IMG/VR virus record: IMGVR_UViG_3300008107_001066
Coordinates: 1 to 23,220 of that record
DNA length: 23,220 bases
Strand: one strand, 5' to 3'
Source of the DNA: a virus
Shown: positions 1 to 7,342 of the stretch, one piece after another
How positions within the stretch are numbered: the stretch's first letter is position 1
How the letters are laid out: every line of letters starts with the position of its first letter
The notes under the pieces: model-generated
The model's input: the letters and a program-made list of their open reading frames with translations, nothing else
What the model was told of the DNA's origin: nothing
Databases searched by the model: none
Position numbers and translations under genes: made by a program

Positions 1-1359
1 TGGGTTGTGTCGTTCGATCTTAACTCCCTTTACCCTCACCTTATTATGCAGTACAACATCTCCCCCGAGACCTTTGTGACTCGCTTGAATGATAAGGTGA
101 CGATCGACGACCTACTTGTTGGCGGTGCAGAGAAGTTCAGTGAATATCTTCGTAAGACGAACTGCGCTCTCGCCGCCAACCTTTGTATGTATTCGAAGGA
201 GAAACGAGGATTCCTCCCGAGCCTGATGGATCGTATGTACAACGATCGTACGATGTACAAGAAGCAGATGATCGAGGCAAAGAAGGAATATGAGAAGACC
301 AAGGATAAGAAACTCCTCAAGGAGATTGCACGCCTTGATAACATGCAGATGGCCAAGAAGATCCAGCTCAACTCGGCTTATGGTGCTCTCGGCAATCAGT
401 ACTTCCGTTGGTTTGACATTAACCACGCCGAGGCTATCACGATGTCTGGCCAGCTCTCGATCCGTTGGATTGAGAAGAAGATGAACGAGTATCTCAACCG
501 TCTCTTTAAGACCGAGAACATGGACTACGTGATTGCATCTGACACCGACTCGATCTACATCACGCTTGACTATCTGGTACACATGATGTATCCAAATGGT
601 GCTGATGATCTGACGATCGTGAAGTTCCTTGATGATGCATGCAAGAAAAAGATCGAGCCGTTTATCGATCGTGCTTATCAAGAGCTAGCCGACTATATGA
701 ACGCCTATGCTCAGAAGATGCAGATGAAGCGAGAGAATATCGCAAACAAGGGCATCTGGAAGGCAAAGAAGATGTATATCCTTAATGTCTGGAACTCAGA
801 GGGTGTTCAGTATGATAAGCCAAAGCTCAAGATGATGGGCATCGAAGCAGTTCGTTCTTCGACTCCTCCGTCGTGTCGTGATGGTATTAAGAGGTCTCTC
901 GAGATCATCATGAACGAGGATGAAGCATCGCTCCATCGTTATGTTGCAGACTTCCGTGCACGATTCAATACGCTGCCGTTCGAGGAGATTGCTTTCACCT
1001 CGTCTGTCAAGGACATGGAAAAGTATTACATCGCTGGTCAGTTCCAGTCTGGTTGCCCAATCCATGTTCGTGGTGCTGTGGTCTACAACAAAATCATCAA
1101 AGATCTCAAGCTCCAGAATAAATATGAGAGCATCGGATCCGGTGAAAAGATCAAGTTCGCTTATCTCAAGAAGCCGAACCCGACCAAGGAGCATGTCATC
1201 TCTTGTCCGTCAACTCTTCCAAAGGAGTTCGGCCTCGGTGCGTTCATCGACCGTGAGATTCAGTTTGACAAGGCATACATCAAACCTATCGAATCTATCA
1301 TCAACACTATCGGTTGGCACGTAGAGAAGCGTGCAACATTGGAGGATTTCTTTGTATGA
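1..1359 (+). CDS. 43: Family B DNA polymerase, C-terminal part (5' end outside window)
   Basis: Replicative DNA polymerase of the T4 gp43 type; only the polymerase domain is inside the window. The reading frame is open from base 1, so the GTG at 7 is an internal Val and not a start. Seen in order: motif A SFDLNSLYPH at the very beginning, motif B KKIQLNSAYG followed by GALGNQYFRW (residues about 120-138 of the visible part), and motif C ASDTDSIY with the two catalytic Asp (about 179-186). The protein ends in TLEDFFV, resembling the C-terminal peptide by which T4-type polymerases bind the sliding clamp. The 3'-5' exonuclease domain must lie upstream of the window. The stop overlaps the next start (ATGA), so the small downstream protein is probably translated by coupling. 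Family identity is firm; clamp binding is inferred. Confidence 0.97.
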   Translation, partial: WVVSFDLNSLYPHLIMQYNISPETFVTRLNDKVTIDDLLVGGAEKFSEYLRKTNCALAANLCMYSKEKRGFLPSLMDRMYNDRTMYKKQMIEAKKEYEKTKDKKLLKEIARLDNMQMAKKIQLNSAYGALGNQYFRWFDINHAEAITMSGQLSIRWIEKKMNEYLNRLFKTENMDYVIASDTDSIYITLDYLVHMMYPNGADDLTIVKFLDDACKKKIEPFIDRAYQELADYMNAYAQKMQMKRENIANKGIWKAKKMYILNVWNSEGVQYDKPKLKMMGIEAVRSSTPPSCRDGIKRSLEIIMNEDEASLHRYVADFRARFNTLPFEEIAFTSSVKDMEKYYIAGQFQSGCPIHVRGAVVYNKIIKDLKLQNKYESIGSGEKIKFAYLKKPNPTKEHVISCPSTLPKEFGLGAFIDREIQFDKAYIKPIESIINTIGWHVEKRATLEDFFV

Positions 1360-1604
1360 GTATTACAGATTTTGACGACGACTTCGACTTCGGCTTTACG
1401 ACTGTCAGCGAGGACGTATTTGTACAGGCAGAAGCAGCCACACAAGAAGGTCAACAAAAGGCTGAGACGATCTATAAAATGGTACTTCCGCTTTTAAATA
1501 ACCTGGTAAAAGATGCAGACCAGAATGCATATATCCATTGGCCAAACAGAGCAGAAAAGATTGAAGCATTCAAGAAAAAGTTGCTCGGTGTTCTAAATTC
1601 TTGA
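1356..1604 (+). CDS. Small acidic conserved phage protein downstream of the polymerase
   Basis: An 82-residue protein whose ATG overlaps the polymerase stop by four bases. The N-terminus is very acidic and aromatic (DFDDDFDFGF), and the C-terminal half carries a conserved-looking YIHWPNRAEKIEAFKKKL segment. I recognise the type as a small protein that often follows gp43 in T4-like phages of marine bacteria, but no function is known to me. Its position between polymerase and recombinase suggests a replication accessory role; this is inference from context only. An upstream in-frame start at 1314 would lie inside the polymerase gene and is not needed. Confidence 0.8.
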   Translation: MSITDFDDDFDFGFTTVSEDVFVQAEAATQEGQQKAETIYKMVLPLLNNLVKDADQNAYIHWPNRAEKIEAFKKKLLGVLNS

Positions 1605-1633
1605 TGTACAATATTATTATTACGTGCTATACT
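1605..1633 (+). promoter_or_regulatory. Promoter of the recurrent TGTACA class, upstream of uvsX
   Basis: TGTACA at 1605-1610, 17-base spacer, TATACT at 1628-1633, which is the best sigma70-like -10 of the set. It lies directly behind the stop of the preceding gene and 20 bases ahead of the uvsX start. Transcription would start near 1640, leaving a short leader with AGGAGG at 1643-1648. Confidence 0.65.
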
Positions 1634-1652
1634 GAGAATACAAGGAGGACAT

Positions 1653-2723
1653 ATGTCGGATCTGCTGAATAAACTTCGTAAAAATACTACAATCAAGGAC
1701 TCGGATATTCTAGCCGATTCCAAGTTCTTTAACGCCAAGGATATGGTGGCTACTACTGTTCCGGCAATCAATATTGCTCTGAGCGGCAAGATTAATGGTG
1801 GATTTGTTCCGGGTCTTACGATCTGGGCCGGCCCATCGAAGCACTTTAAGACTTCGTTTAGTCTACTGATGGCAAAGGCATACATGGACAAGTATGCAGA
1901 TGCTGTCATGCTCTTCTATGACTCGGAGTTTGGTACTCCTCAGGCATACTTTAACTCGTTCGGTATCGACACGTCACGTGTTCTGCACACGCCCATCACT
2001 GATGTAGAACAGTTGAAGTTTGATATCATGCAGCAGCTTGAAGAGATCAAGCGCGGTGATCATGTCATCATCGTAATCGACTCAGTTGGTAACCTTGCCT
2101 CGAAGAAGGAAGTCGAGGATGCTCTCAAGCAGAACTCGGCAGCGGACATGACTCGTGCGAAGCAACTCAAGTCTCTGTTCCGTATGGTTACGCCTCACCT
2201 GAATCTGAAGGACATTCCTCTGGTCGTAGTCAACCACACTTATCAGACTCAGGAAATGTACTCGAAGGCCGTTGTGTCTGGTGGTACTGGCATCTACTAC
2301 TCTGCTGATAACATCTTCATCATCGGCCGTCAGCAGGAGAAGGACGGCAAGGATGTGACTGGTTATAACTTCATCATCAACGTTGAGAAGAGCCGGTTCG
2401 TCAAGGAGAAGAGCAAGATCCCTATCGAAGTATCGTGGGACAAGGGCATCAGCAAGTGGTCGGGTCTGATGGACATGGCTCTTGAGTCTGGTCACGTGAT
2501 CAAGCCAAAGGCTGGTTGGTTCCAGAAGGTTGATATGTCGACTGGTGAGATCCTTGACAAGAACTACCGCATGGCTGATACCTATGACTTCAACTTCTGG
2601 CATCCGATCCTTACTTGCCCAAAGTTCAATGAATTTATTGAGAAGAAGTACGCGGTTGCTGCTGGTTCTATCATGCAGAGTGAAGACACTATTGAAGATC
2701 TAGAACTCGAGGAAGATGAATGA
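1653..2723 (+). CDS. uvsX: UvsX-type RecA-like recombinase
   Basis: Strand-exchange ATPase of recombination-dependent replication, 356 residues (T4 UvsX is about 390). Visible motifs: Walker A GPSKHFKT at residues 60-67, in the GPSK(x)FK(T/S) form special to UvsX; DSEFG with the catalytic Glu near residue 92; Walker B VIIVIDSVGNLA with Asp about 143. The C-terminus is strongly acidic (EDTIEDLELEEDE), as in other recombinases where it tunes DNA binding. The start at 1653 has a strong AGGAGG five bases upstream. The stop overlaps the helicase start (ATGA), so the two are made together. The gene has its own promoter at 1605-1633. By family knowledge the protein works with a UvsY mediator and gp32, neither of which is in this window. 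Confidence 0.96.
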   Translation: MSDLLNKLRKNTTIKDSDILADSKFFNAKDMVATTVPAINIALSGKINGGFVPGLTIWAGPSKHFKTSFSLLMAKAYMDKYADAVMLFYDSEFGTPQAYFNSFGIDTSRVLHTPITDVEQLKFDIMQQLEEIKRGDHVIIVIDSVGNLASKKEVEDALKQNSAADMTRAKQLKSLFRMVTPHLNLKDIPLVVVNHTYQTQEMYSKAVVSGGTGIYYSADNIFIIGRQQEKDGKDVTGYNFIINVEKSRFVKEKSKIPIEVSWDKGISKWSGLMDMALESGHVIKPKAGWFQKVDMSTGEILDKNYRMADTYDFNFWHPILTCPKFNEFIEKKYAVAAGSIMQSEDTIEDLELEEDE

Positions 2724-4132
2724 AAATTGAGAACATTATCTTTGGAAATCTGATTCATAATGAAGAGTATGCACGTAAGGTAATTCCGTTTCTCAAGTCT
2801 GAGTATTTCACTGATAATGTTGATCGTACTGTTTATGAACTGATTGAAGAGTACGTTGGCAAATATAGTAAGTTTCCTACGAAGGAGGCTCTTACTATTG
2901 ATCTCAATAACAAGAGTGGGCTCAAGGACGAAGAGTTTAAGGCCGCCGAGGCTACTATCAGTGGTCTGACCAAGAGCGAAGATCGTGAGATCGATTGGTT
3001 GATCGATACCACCGAGAAGTTTTGTAAGGACAAAGCTCTTTACAATGCCCTCATGGAGTCGATCAGGCTTGTTGATGATAACAAGAGGAAGGATGGCATC
3101 TCGGTTGGTGCCATCCCTCAGCTTCTGTCTGACGCGTTGGCTGTCTCGTTCGACTCGAGCATCGGCCACGACTTCCTTGACGACTCGGATGCTCGTTATG
3201 AGTTCTATCATCGTACCGAGGTGAAGATTCCGTTTGACCTGGATTTCTTCAACAAGATTACGAATGGCGGTTTGCCACGCAAGACCCTGAACATTGCGCT
3301 TGCCGGCACTGGTGTGGGTAAGTCTCTGTTCATGTGTCATTGTGCTGCACAGAATCTCATGTCTGGCTTCAACGTCCTATACATCACTATGGAAATGTCT
3401 GAGGAGAAGATTGCAGAGCGTATCGATACTAACTTGCTTGGTATGTCGACTGCTGATCTTCGTGAGCTTCCAAAGACAACCTATGATACTCTCATGGCCC
3501 GTGTGAAGAAGCGCGCTAAGGGCAAGTTGATTGTAAAGGAATACCCGACCGCGTGTGCTGGTTCGGCTAACTTCCGCCACCTGATCAACGAACTTAAGAT
3601 CAAAAAGAACTTTGTACCTGACATCATCTATATCGACTACCTGAACATCTGTATGTCCAGTCGTATTCGTGCCGGGTCGAATGTCAACTCCTATACGATG
3701 ATTAAGGCGATTGCCGAAGAACTTCGTGGGCTGGCAGTCGAGTGCAACGTTCCGATCGTATCGGCTACTCAGACAACTCGTACCGGTTATTCGTCATCTG
3801 ACGTTGGCCTTGAGGATACCTCTGAGTCGTTTGGTCTACCGGCCACAGCCGACTTTATGTTTGCCTTGATCTCGAGCGAGGAACTACAGCAACTCGGTCA
3901 GATTATGGTCAAGCAGTTGAAGAATCGTTATGGAGATCCTGCTCATCATAAACGGTTCGTCATCGGTGTTGACTACTCGAAGATGAAGTTGTACAACACA
4001 GAGGAGTCTGCACAGGATGATATTGTTGATGATACGCCAGTCTTTGATACGTCAAGTTCTGGTAGTAGAATGAATGAAGAGTCTAAGCCGGTAAACAAGT
4101 TCAATCGTAATAAATTTCAAGGATTCAAGTGA
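2720..4132 (+). CDS. 41: DnaB-type replicative DNA helicase (T4 gp41 family)
   Basis: Hexameric 5'-3' fork helicase, 470 residues, close to T4 gp41 (475). The N-terminal helical domain (about 1-150) begins with a typical DnaB-like segment (IIFGNLIHNEEYARKVIPF). The RecA-like ATPase domain follows: Walker A GTGVGKS at 196-202, Walker B PDIIYIDYLN near 298-307, then a TSESFGLPATADF segment matching the DnaB motif 4 region. The C-terminal tail is polar and low in complexity, a likely contact site for primase or loader. The start overlaps uvsX by ATGA and the stop overlaps the next gene by one base. No primase (gp61) is visible in the window. Confidence 0.96.
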   Translation: MKIENIIFGNLIHNEEYARKVIPFLKSEYFTDNVDRTVYELIEEYVGKYSKFPTKEALTIDLNNKSGLKDEEFKAAEATISGLTKSEDREIDWLIDTTEKFCKDKALYNALMESIRLVDDNKRKDGISVGAIPQLLSDALAVSFDSSIGHDFLDDSDARYEFYHRTEVKIPFDLDFFNKITNGGLPRKTLNIALAGTGVGKSLFMCHCAAQNLMSGFNVLYITMEMSEEKIAERIDTNLLGMSTADLRELPKTTYDTLMARVKKRAKGKLIVKEYPTACAGSANFRHLINELKIKKNFVPDIIYIDYLNICMSSRIRAGSNVNSYTMIKAIAEELRGLAVECNVPIVSATQTTRTGYSSSDVGLEDTSESFGLPATADFMFALISSEELQQLGQIMVKQLKNRYGDPAHHKRFVIGVDYSKMKLYNTEESAQDDIVDDTPVFDTSSSGSRMNEESKPVNKFNRNKFQGFK

Positions 4133-4479
4133 TGGGAATTAACACACACTACTACACTGTGTATGGTGTAAAGATCGATGAGTTCTCAGAAGAGTTCTCA
4201 GAAGCTTGGGATGAGGTTTATGATGAGACAAAGGACAACAAGGATATGGCTCTCATCCTAGATGGCATGTCTGGTTCTTATATGATCTTTGGTAAGATCC
4301 TTTTTGACTCAGGAGACCTTCGCTGGGGCGATTATGAAGATACTCACTCAGACATTGATTTAACCATGCTCGGCGAATATAAAGATAAGTGTGTGGAGCA
4401 GTTCATGAACTACTTCCCGTCGTTTGGTCATTATATGGATCACAAATGGAAGCTGATGACATTTGTTCATTACAGTTAA
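4132..4479 (+). CDS. Conserved hypothetical protein downstream of helicase
   Basis: A 115-residue acidic protein starting at an ATG that shares one base with the helicase stop (TGATG); a GTG codon directly before it is the only alternative. It is rich in Asp, Glu, Tyr and Trp (FDSGDLRWGDYEDTHSDIDL) and has no signal peptide or membrane segment. I do not recognise a domain. Tight coupling to the helicase gene says it is co-expressed with the replication proteins but does not show its role. Confidence 0.7.
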   Translation: MGINTHYYTVYGVKIDEFSEEFSEAWDEVYDETKDNKDMALILDGMSGSYMIFGKILFDSGDLRWGDYEDTHSDIDLTMLGEYKDKCVEQFMNYFPSFGHYMDHKWKLMTFVHYS

Positions 4480-4498
4480 AGTTAAAGGTAAAAATTAA

Positions 4499-4597
4499 AT
4501 GATTGATATCATACGAACATTATTAGCTATTGGGCTTGGTATACTTTCTATGATAGTCTTTCAACTTTTTCTCGATGTAAAGAATAGGAAAAAATGA
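4499..4597 (+). CDS. Tiny single-span membrane protein
   Basis: A 32-residue reading frame: an N-terminal MIDIIR, a hydrophobic segment of about 19 residues (TLLAIGLGILSMIVFQLFL) and a charged tail DVKNRKK. This is the typical make-up of a small phage membrane peptide. AAAGG lies about ten bases upstream of the ATG, and the stop overlaps the next ATG (ATGA), which favours real translation. Function unknown; such peptides often act in membrane remodelling or exclusion, but nothing here shows that. Confidence 0.5.
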   Translation: MIDIIRTLLAIGLGILSMIVFQLFLDVKNRKK

Positions 4598-4842
4598 TGG
4601 TAAACTATAAAGTACAAATGACTGGTGATTGGGCACCCACTCCCTCTGTTACTAACCCTGGAACAGTGTCTGGATATGTACATATGACTTATGAAGTTGT
4701 AGAAACTGGAACACGCCAGATTATGAAGAGTGATATGACTAAAGAAGAAGCAAAGACTCTTTGCCGCCACTTGAATTTTGGTGGTGGCTTTGATGGATGG
4801 ACTCCTTCATTTTTTCTACAAAAATGTGAAAAAAGTTACTAA
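4594..4842 (+). CDS. Hypothetical protein, 82 residues
   Basis: It starts at an ATG overlapping the stop of the tiny membrane protein (a second ATG follows directly at 4597). The sequence looks soluble: beta-rich in the first half (YKVQMTGDW, VSGYVHMTYEVVETG), then a short helix with KEEAKTLCRHLN and a Gly/Trp-rich end. No family recognised. It is the last gene of the run that starts with uvsX; a late promoter box and a structured non-coding stretch follow. Confidence 0.6.
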   Translation: MMVNYKVQMTGDWAPTPSVTNPGTVSGYVHMTYEVVETGTRQIMKSDMTKEEAKTLCRHLNFGGGFDGWTPSFFLQKCEKSY

Positions 4843-4858
4843 GAAGCAGACGAACTTG

Positions 4859-4866
4859 TATAAATA
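4859..4866 (+). promoter_or_regulatory. T4-type late promoter box TATAAATA
   Basis: An exact match to the T4 late promoter -10 box, which T4 reads with the phage sigma gp55. It is not in a gene, and its expected transcript would begin near 4872, just before the folded region 4882-4980 and the terminator at 4983-5011. Confidence 0.55.
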
Positions 4867-4881
4867 CTAGTACACTATGTG

Positions 4882-4980
4882 GTGCGTGGATTTGCGGTTT
4901 CATCCGTGAAAGAGGCAAGTGTCTTAATTGACGACTGGAATAAGCAGGATTACAGGTGGGGTTCCTCCTGCTACACGCAT
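4882..4980 (+). ncRNA. Candidate small structured RNA (tRNA-like shape, not a tRNA)
   Basis: No convincing gene occupies 4843-5065. Bases 4882-4888 (GTGCGTG) pair with 4974-4980 (CACGCAT), seven pairs with one G-T, as in an acceptor stem. Inside are three possible hairpins: GCGG/CCGT (4894-4907), AGTGTC/GACGACT with one bulge (4918-4936), and GCAGGA/TCCTGC (4944-4971). The stretch is 99 bases long, has no T-loop consensus and no CCA end, so a normal tRNA is excluded. It sits between a late promoter box and a rho-independent terminator, which would release an RNA of about 140 bases. The fold was made by eye. Confidence 0.35.
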
Positions 4981-4982
4981 TT

Positions 4983-5011
4983 GGGGCGGCTTTCGGGCCG
5001 TCCCTTTTTTT
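4983..5011 (+). terminator. Rho-independent terminator
   Basis: GGGGCGG (4983-4989) pairs with CCGTCCC (4998-5004), seven pairs with one G-T, around an eight-base loop, followed directly by seven T (5005-5011). It ends transcription from the region before the promoter at 5013. Confidence 0.8.
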
Positions 5012-5012
5012 A

Positions 5013-5041
5013 TGTACATTATTTCGAAAAAGGTGTAGGTT
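5013..5041 (+). promoter_or_regulatory. Promoter of the recurrent TGTACA class
   Basis: TGTACA 5013-5018, 17-base spacer, TAGGTT 5036-5041 within TGTAGGTT. It begins two bases after the terminator T-run and precedes the gene at 5066, which has its own separate GAGGAG ribosome site. Here the TAGG element therefore cannot be explained as a ribosome binding site. Confidence 0.7.
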
Positions 5042-5065
5042 GGTTTTCTATTGAGGAGAAAACAC

Positions 5066-5293
5066 ATGTACACCATCCAATATTTCGATAACCTCGGCCA
5101 AAACAACCACTCGCCCGAATTCCCCGATATCCAAACCATGGCCGATTACATTCTCCAAACCCCTACTCGTAACCACGGTCCTATCTTCTACAACAACCAT
5201 ATCGTCGGCTACGGAATCGACGATGTCATCCGCAACGGAAAAATCCGCCGCTCCTTCACTAACTGGATGTCTCGATATCTCTCCAAACTCTAA
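5066..5293 (+). CDS. Hypothetical protein, 75 residues
   Basis: Soluble small protein rich in Asn, His, Tyr and Ile; no domain recognised. The ATG at 5066 was chosen because GAGGAG at 5053-5058 stands seven bases upstream; the TTG at 5051 lies in front of that site. Codon choice is C-ending (AAC, TAC, CTC), unlike the T-rich codons of the neighbours, hinting at a different origin. It is a single-gene unit with its own promoter and is followed by T-rich sequence that may terminate weakly. Confidence 0.65.
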   Translation: MYTIQYFDNLGQNNHSPEFPDIQTMADYILQTPTRNHGPIFYNNHIVGYGIDDVIRNGKIRRSFTNWMSRYLSKL

Positions 5294-5321
5294 TTTTTTT
5301 CATCTTTTTAAAAAATAACTG

Positions 5322-5350
5322 TGTACATATTTTGAAAAGTGATGTAGGGT
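5322..5350 (+). promoter_or_regulatory. Promoter of the recurrent TGTACA class
   Basis: TGTACA 5322-5327, 17-base spacer, TAGGGT 5345-5350. The upstream sequence AAATAACTGTGTACATATT (5313-5331) recurs identically at 5844-5862. It drives the gene at 5375. Confidence 0.7.
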
Positions 5351-5374
5351 GAATAATAACGAATGGAGATGAAC

Positions 5375-5674
5375 ATGACCGCTTTTACTAAGACCAACTT
5401 CGAATACCACGGTGGCTACCTTCACTATAACACCGAAGCCGGTGAACGTAAGTTCGTTGCTCGGTTCAAGCACCGCGGTCCTGTTACCAAGGCTAAGTTC
5501 CTTAAGACCCTGATCAAGCACTACTCGGTTGAAGAGTATTTTAGCCGCCTTGGTGGAGCCTACAACCCTCACGGTGAAGCTCCTCTTCAGATCCTGAAGA
5601 ACGACGGAATTTTGGTGTTCGAAAAGGACGAGCTCGGTCGCGGATACTTCACTCTGGATGGAAAGGTTTTGTAA
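5375..5674 (+). CDS. Hypothetical protein, 99 residues
   Basis: Basic, aromatic soluble protein (FEYHGGYLHYNTEAGERKF, later KTLIKHYSVEEYFSRLGG). No family recognised. Three in-frame ATG codons occur at 5363, 5369 and 5375; the last is preferred because GGAG at 5365-5368 is six bases upstream of it. The leader ATAACGAATGGAG (5356-5368) is repeated in front of the beta-helix gene at 13541, so the two genes share a translation start region. Its stop overlaps the next start (TAATG). Confidence 0.65.
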   Translation: MTAFTKTNFEYHGGYLHYNTEAGERKFVARFKHRGPVTKAKFLKTLIKHYSVEEYFSRLGGAYNPHGEAPLQILKNDGILVFEKDELGRGYFTLDGKVL

Positions 5675-5844
5675 TGCAGCAGATTGCATACGCTGTCGTT
5701 GGCGACGGTAAGTTCGGGTTCAAGTTTTTTGGTGAGACCTTTGAGACTGAAGGCAATACTGATTACTGGGAAAATCGTGGATACCGAACGATTCCTGTCT
5801 ATGTCGAAATGACAGACGAACTCAGAGAGTTTTACTTCTACTAA
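5674..5844 (+). CDS. Small hypothetical protein, 56 residues
   Basis: An ATG overlaps the stop of the preceding gene (TAATG). The protein reads MQQIAYAVVGDGKFG... and ends in ELREFYFY. It is soluble and aromatic-rich with no recognised domain. Because it is coupled to the gene before it and followed by a promoter, it closes a two-gene unit. Confidence 0.6.
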   Translation: MQQIAYAVVGDGKFGFKFFGETFETEGNTDYWENRGYRTIPVYVEMTDELREFYFY

Positions 5845-5852
5845 AATAACTG

Positions 5853-5881
5853 TGTACATATTATCGAATATAGTATAAAAC
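5853..5881 (+). promoter_or_regulatory. Promoter of the recurrent TGTACA class, upstream of the RNA ligase leader
   Basis: TGTACA 5853-5858; after 15 bases comes TATAAAAC (5874-5881), giving TAAAAC at the usual 17-base distance. The -10 is the least like the others, so the exact hexamer is uncertain. Transcription would start just ahead of the folded leader at 5889. Confidence 0.55.
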
Positions 5882-5888
5882 TAAACTA

Positions 5889-5970
5889 TCAGATGGTGTG
5901 GATCACGAGTGATCTTTCGTAAATTGCTAGTGACTGCAGTGTGGATCGATCCTCGCCATCTGACTTTTTT
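5889..5970 (+). promoter_or_regulatory. Folded leader with terminator-like end ahead of the RNA ligase gene
   Basis: TCAGATGG (5889-5896) and CCATCTGA (5956-5963) form a perfect eight-pair closing stem around an inner part that contains a GATCA/TGATC hairpin (5901-5914) and the palindrome GGATCGATCC (5943-5952). A run of six T follows at 5965-5970, and the ribosome site AGGA starts at 5971. The stem plus T-run looks like a terminator placed between promoter and gene, so it may be an attenuator or the end of a separate small RNA of about 75-85 bases. It is tRNA-sized, but I find no anticodon arm or T-arm. Confidence 0.45.
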
Positions 5971-5981
5971 AGGACTTGATT

Positions 5982-7190
5982 ATGAACTACGAATTTCCAT
6001 ATATCACCAACATCTCTGATGTGCTGCCTGCTATCGAAGGCCGCGACGAGTTCGTGGTTGCCGAGAAGGAAGGCTACACCGTCATCAACTACAACGTGAT
6101 GATGGCTGATACGTTTCCTGATGTGCTTGCGTCTGATGATCTACGTGCAAACCACGACCATTATGAAGTAGAAAACCTTCACGCTCGCCTTCGTCGTGAG
6201 TGCCGCGGTATCATCTTCGACACTGAGACTGGTGAGATCCTTCGTCGTCCTTTCCACAAGTTCTTCAACGTGAATGAGCGTGAAGAGACTCAGGACCATG
6301 TTGTTGATCTGTCGCGTCCACATGCTATCCTCGAAAAGCTCGATGGCTCGATGATTGCGCCATTCGTTGTGATCGATCAGATGATCTGGGGTACGAAGAT
6401 GGGCGCTACTGATGTGGCAAAGCCTGTTGAAAAGTTCGTTAAGAACAATCCCCAATACGAAGCATTGGCGAACAATGCTATCTTGTTAGGTCTTACTCCG
6501 ATCTTTGAATGGTGTTCACGCAAGCAGCGCATTGTTTTGGATTACAAGGAAGATACTCTTATCTTGACTGCAATGCGAAACATGAAGACTGGTGAATATA
6601 TGGATTATTTCTATATTTCTTCATTTGCTGAACTTGCGGGTATTCCAGTTGTTCGTACCTTCGAACCACAGACTGATATGAAGGCTTTCGTCGAGTACGT
6701 TCGTGATCTGGAAGACCTCGAAGGTTTCGTAGTTCGTTTTTATGATGGGCACATGCTTAAGCTGAAGTGCCATTGGTACCTGCAGATTCACAGGGCGAAG
6801 GAAGCTATCCTACAGGATCGCAACATTGTCGAACTGATTCTGGATGAAGCACTGGATGACATTAAGGCTCATCTACCTGCTGAGGATCGTTTTGAGCTTG
6901 GTCGTTTTGAGCACTTGTTCAATATCGAAGTGTATGGTCAGGCTCAACTGATTAGCAATATGCTCGAGCATATCCGTGAAGAGAATGTTGATCGTAAGAC
7001 CTTTGCTCTCGAAATCGCACCTGCGTTCAATCAGTACACTCGTGCTACGATTTTTAAGTGCTGGGATGAGACTGACGATCACAAGATTGTCGAAGCAGTT
7101 AAGAATGTTATTCGTAACAACTTGACCAAGACTGTAAAGTACGAAGCGATTCGTGATGCTTGGTTTCCTGGAGTAACTTACAATGACTAA
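5982..7190 (+). CDS. rnlA: RNA ligase 1 (T4 Rnl1 family)
   Basis: ATP-dependent RNA ligase that seals 5'-phosphate to 3'-hydroxyl RNA ends; 402 residues (T4 Rnl1 374). Motif I is EKLDGSMI with the nucleotidylated Lys at residue 119. In front of it stands the Rnl1 signature RECRGIIFD...RPFHKFFNVNE (73-99). Further on are LEGFVVRF (motif IV) and MLKLKCHWY (motif V), then an alpha-helical C-terminal domain as in Rnl1. The ATG at 5982 has AGGA seven bases upstream; a TTG two codons earlier is less likely. In T4 this enzyme, together with polynucleotide kinase/phosphatase, repairs tRNA cut by the host anticodon nuclease PrrC. The kinase two genes downstream supports the same role here. Expression is likely influenced by the folded leader at 5889-5970. 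Confidence 0.95.
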   Translation: MNYEFPYITNISDVLPAIEGRDEFVVAEKEGYTVINYNVMMADTFPDVLASDDLRANHDHYEVENLHARLRRECRGIIFDTETGEILRRPFHKFFNVNEREETQDHVVDLSRPHAILEKLDGSMIAPFVVIDQMIWGTKMGATDVAKPVEKFVKNNPQYEALANNAILLGLTPIFEWCSRKQRIVLDYKEDTLILTAMRNMKTGEYMDYFYISSFAELAGIPVVRTFEPQTDMKAFVEYVRDLEDLEGFVVRFYDGHMLKLKCHWYLQIHRAKEAILQDRNIVELILDEALDDIKAHLPAEDRFELGRFEHLFNIEVYGQAQLISNMLEHIREENVDRKTFALEIAPAFNQYTRATIFKCWDETDDHKIVEAVKNVIRNNLTKTVKYEAIRDAWFPGVTYND

Positions 7191-7341
7191 ATGGTTCCGC
7201 AGGCATTACTATTATGTTTGTGTACAAACCGCTTTGTTTGGTTGGAGATGGATTTGTGGGAATCGTAGTCAAAAACCAAACATGACAAAATATCGTGCTT
7301 TCATGAAGCAATGGCACAATAAGTCGTCTCTTGGAGTATAA
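7183..7341 (+). CDS. Small basic aromatic protein between ligase and kinase
   Basis: A 52-residue frame whose ATG overlaps the end of the RNA ligase gene by eight bases and whose stop is one base from the kinase start. It is strongly basic and rich in Trp, Tyr and Arg (KWFRRHYYYVCV, FGWRWICG). The tight fit between two repair genes suggests it is a translated member of the operon, perhaps an RNA-binding partner; that is inference. A nine-base inverted repeat (7235-7243 with 7274-7282) lies inside it. Confidence 0.55.
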   Translation: MTKWFRRHYYYVCVQTALFGWRWICGNRSQKPNMTKYRAFMKQWHNKSSLGV

Positions 7342-7342
7342 T

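Noticed and set aside
112-681. Long minus-strand frames opposite the polymerase, recombinase and helicase genes
   Set aside because: They mirror the codon bias of strongly supported plus-strand genes, lack ribosome sites and encode no recognisable protein.
4879-5091. 70-residue frame from GTG running through the structured region and terminator
   Set aside because: It passes through the terminator stem and T-run and the next promoter, has no ribosome site, and overlaps the better supported gene at 5066.
5889-5963. tRNA gene
   Set aside because: Length and closing stem fit, but no seven-base anticodon loop on a five-pair stem, no GTTC-type T-loop and no CCA.
7235-7282. Nine-base inverted repeat TGTTTGGTT/AACCAAACA
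   Set aside because: The arms are 30 bases apart inside a coding frame, with no other sign of function.
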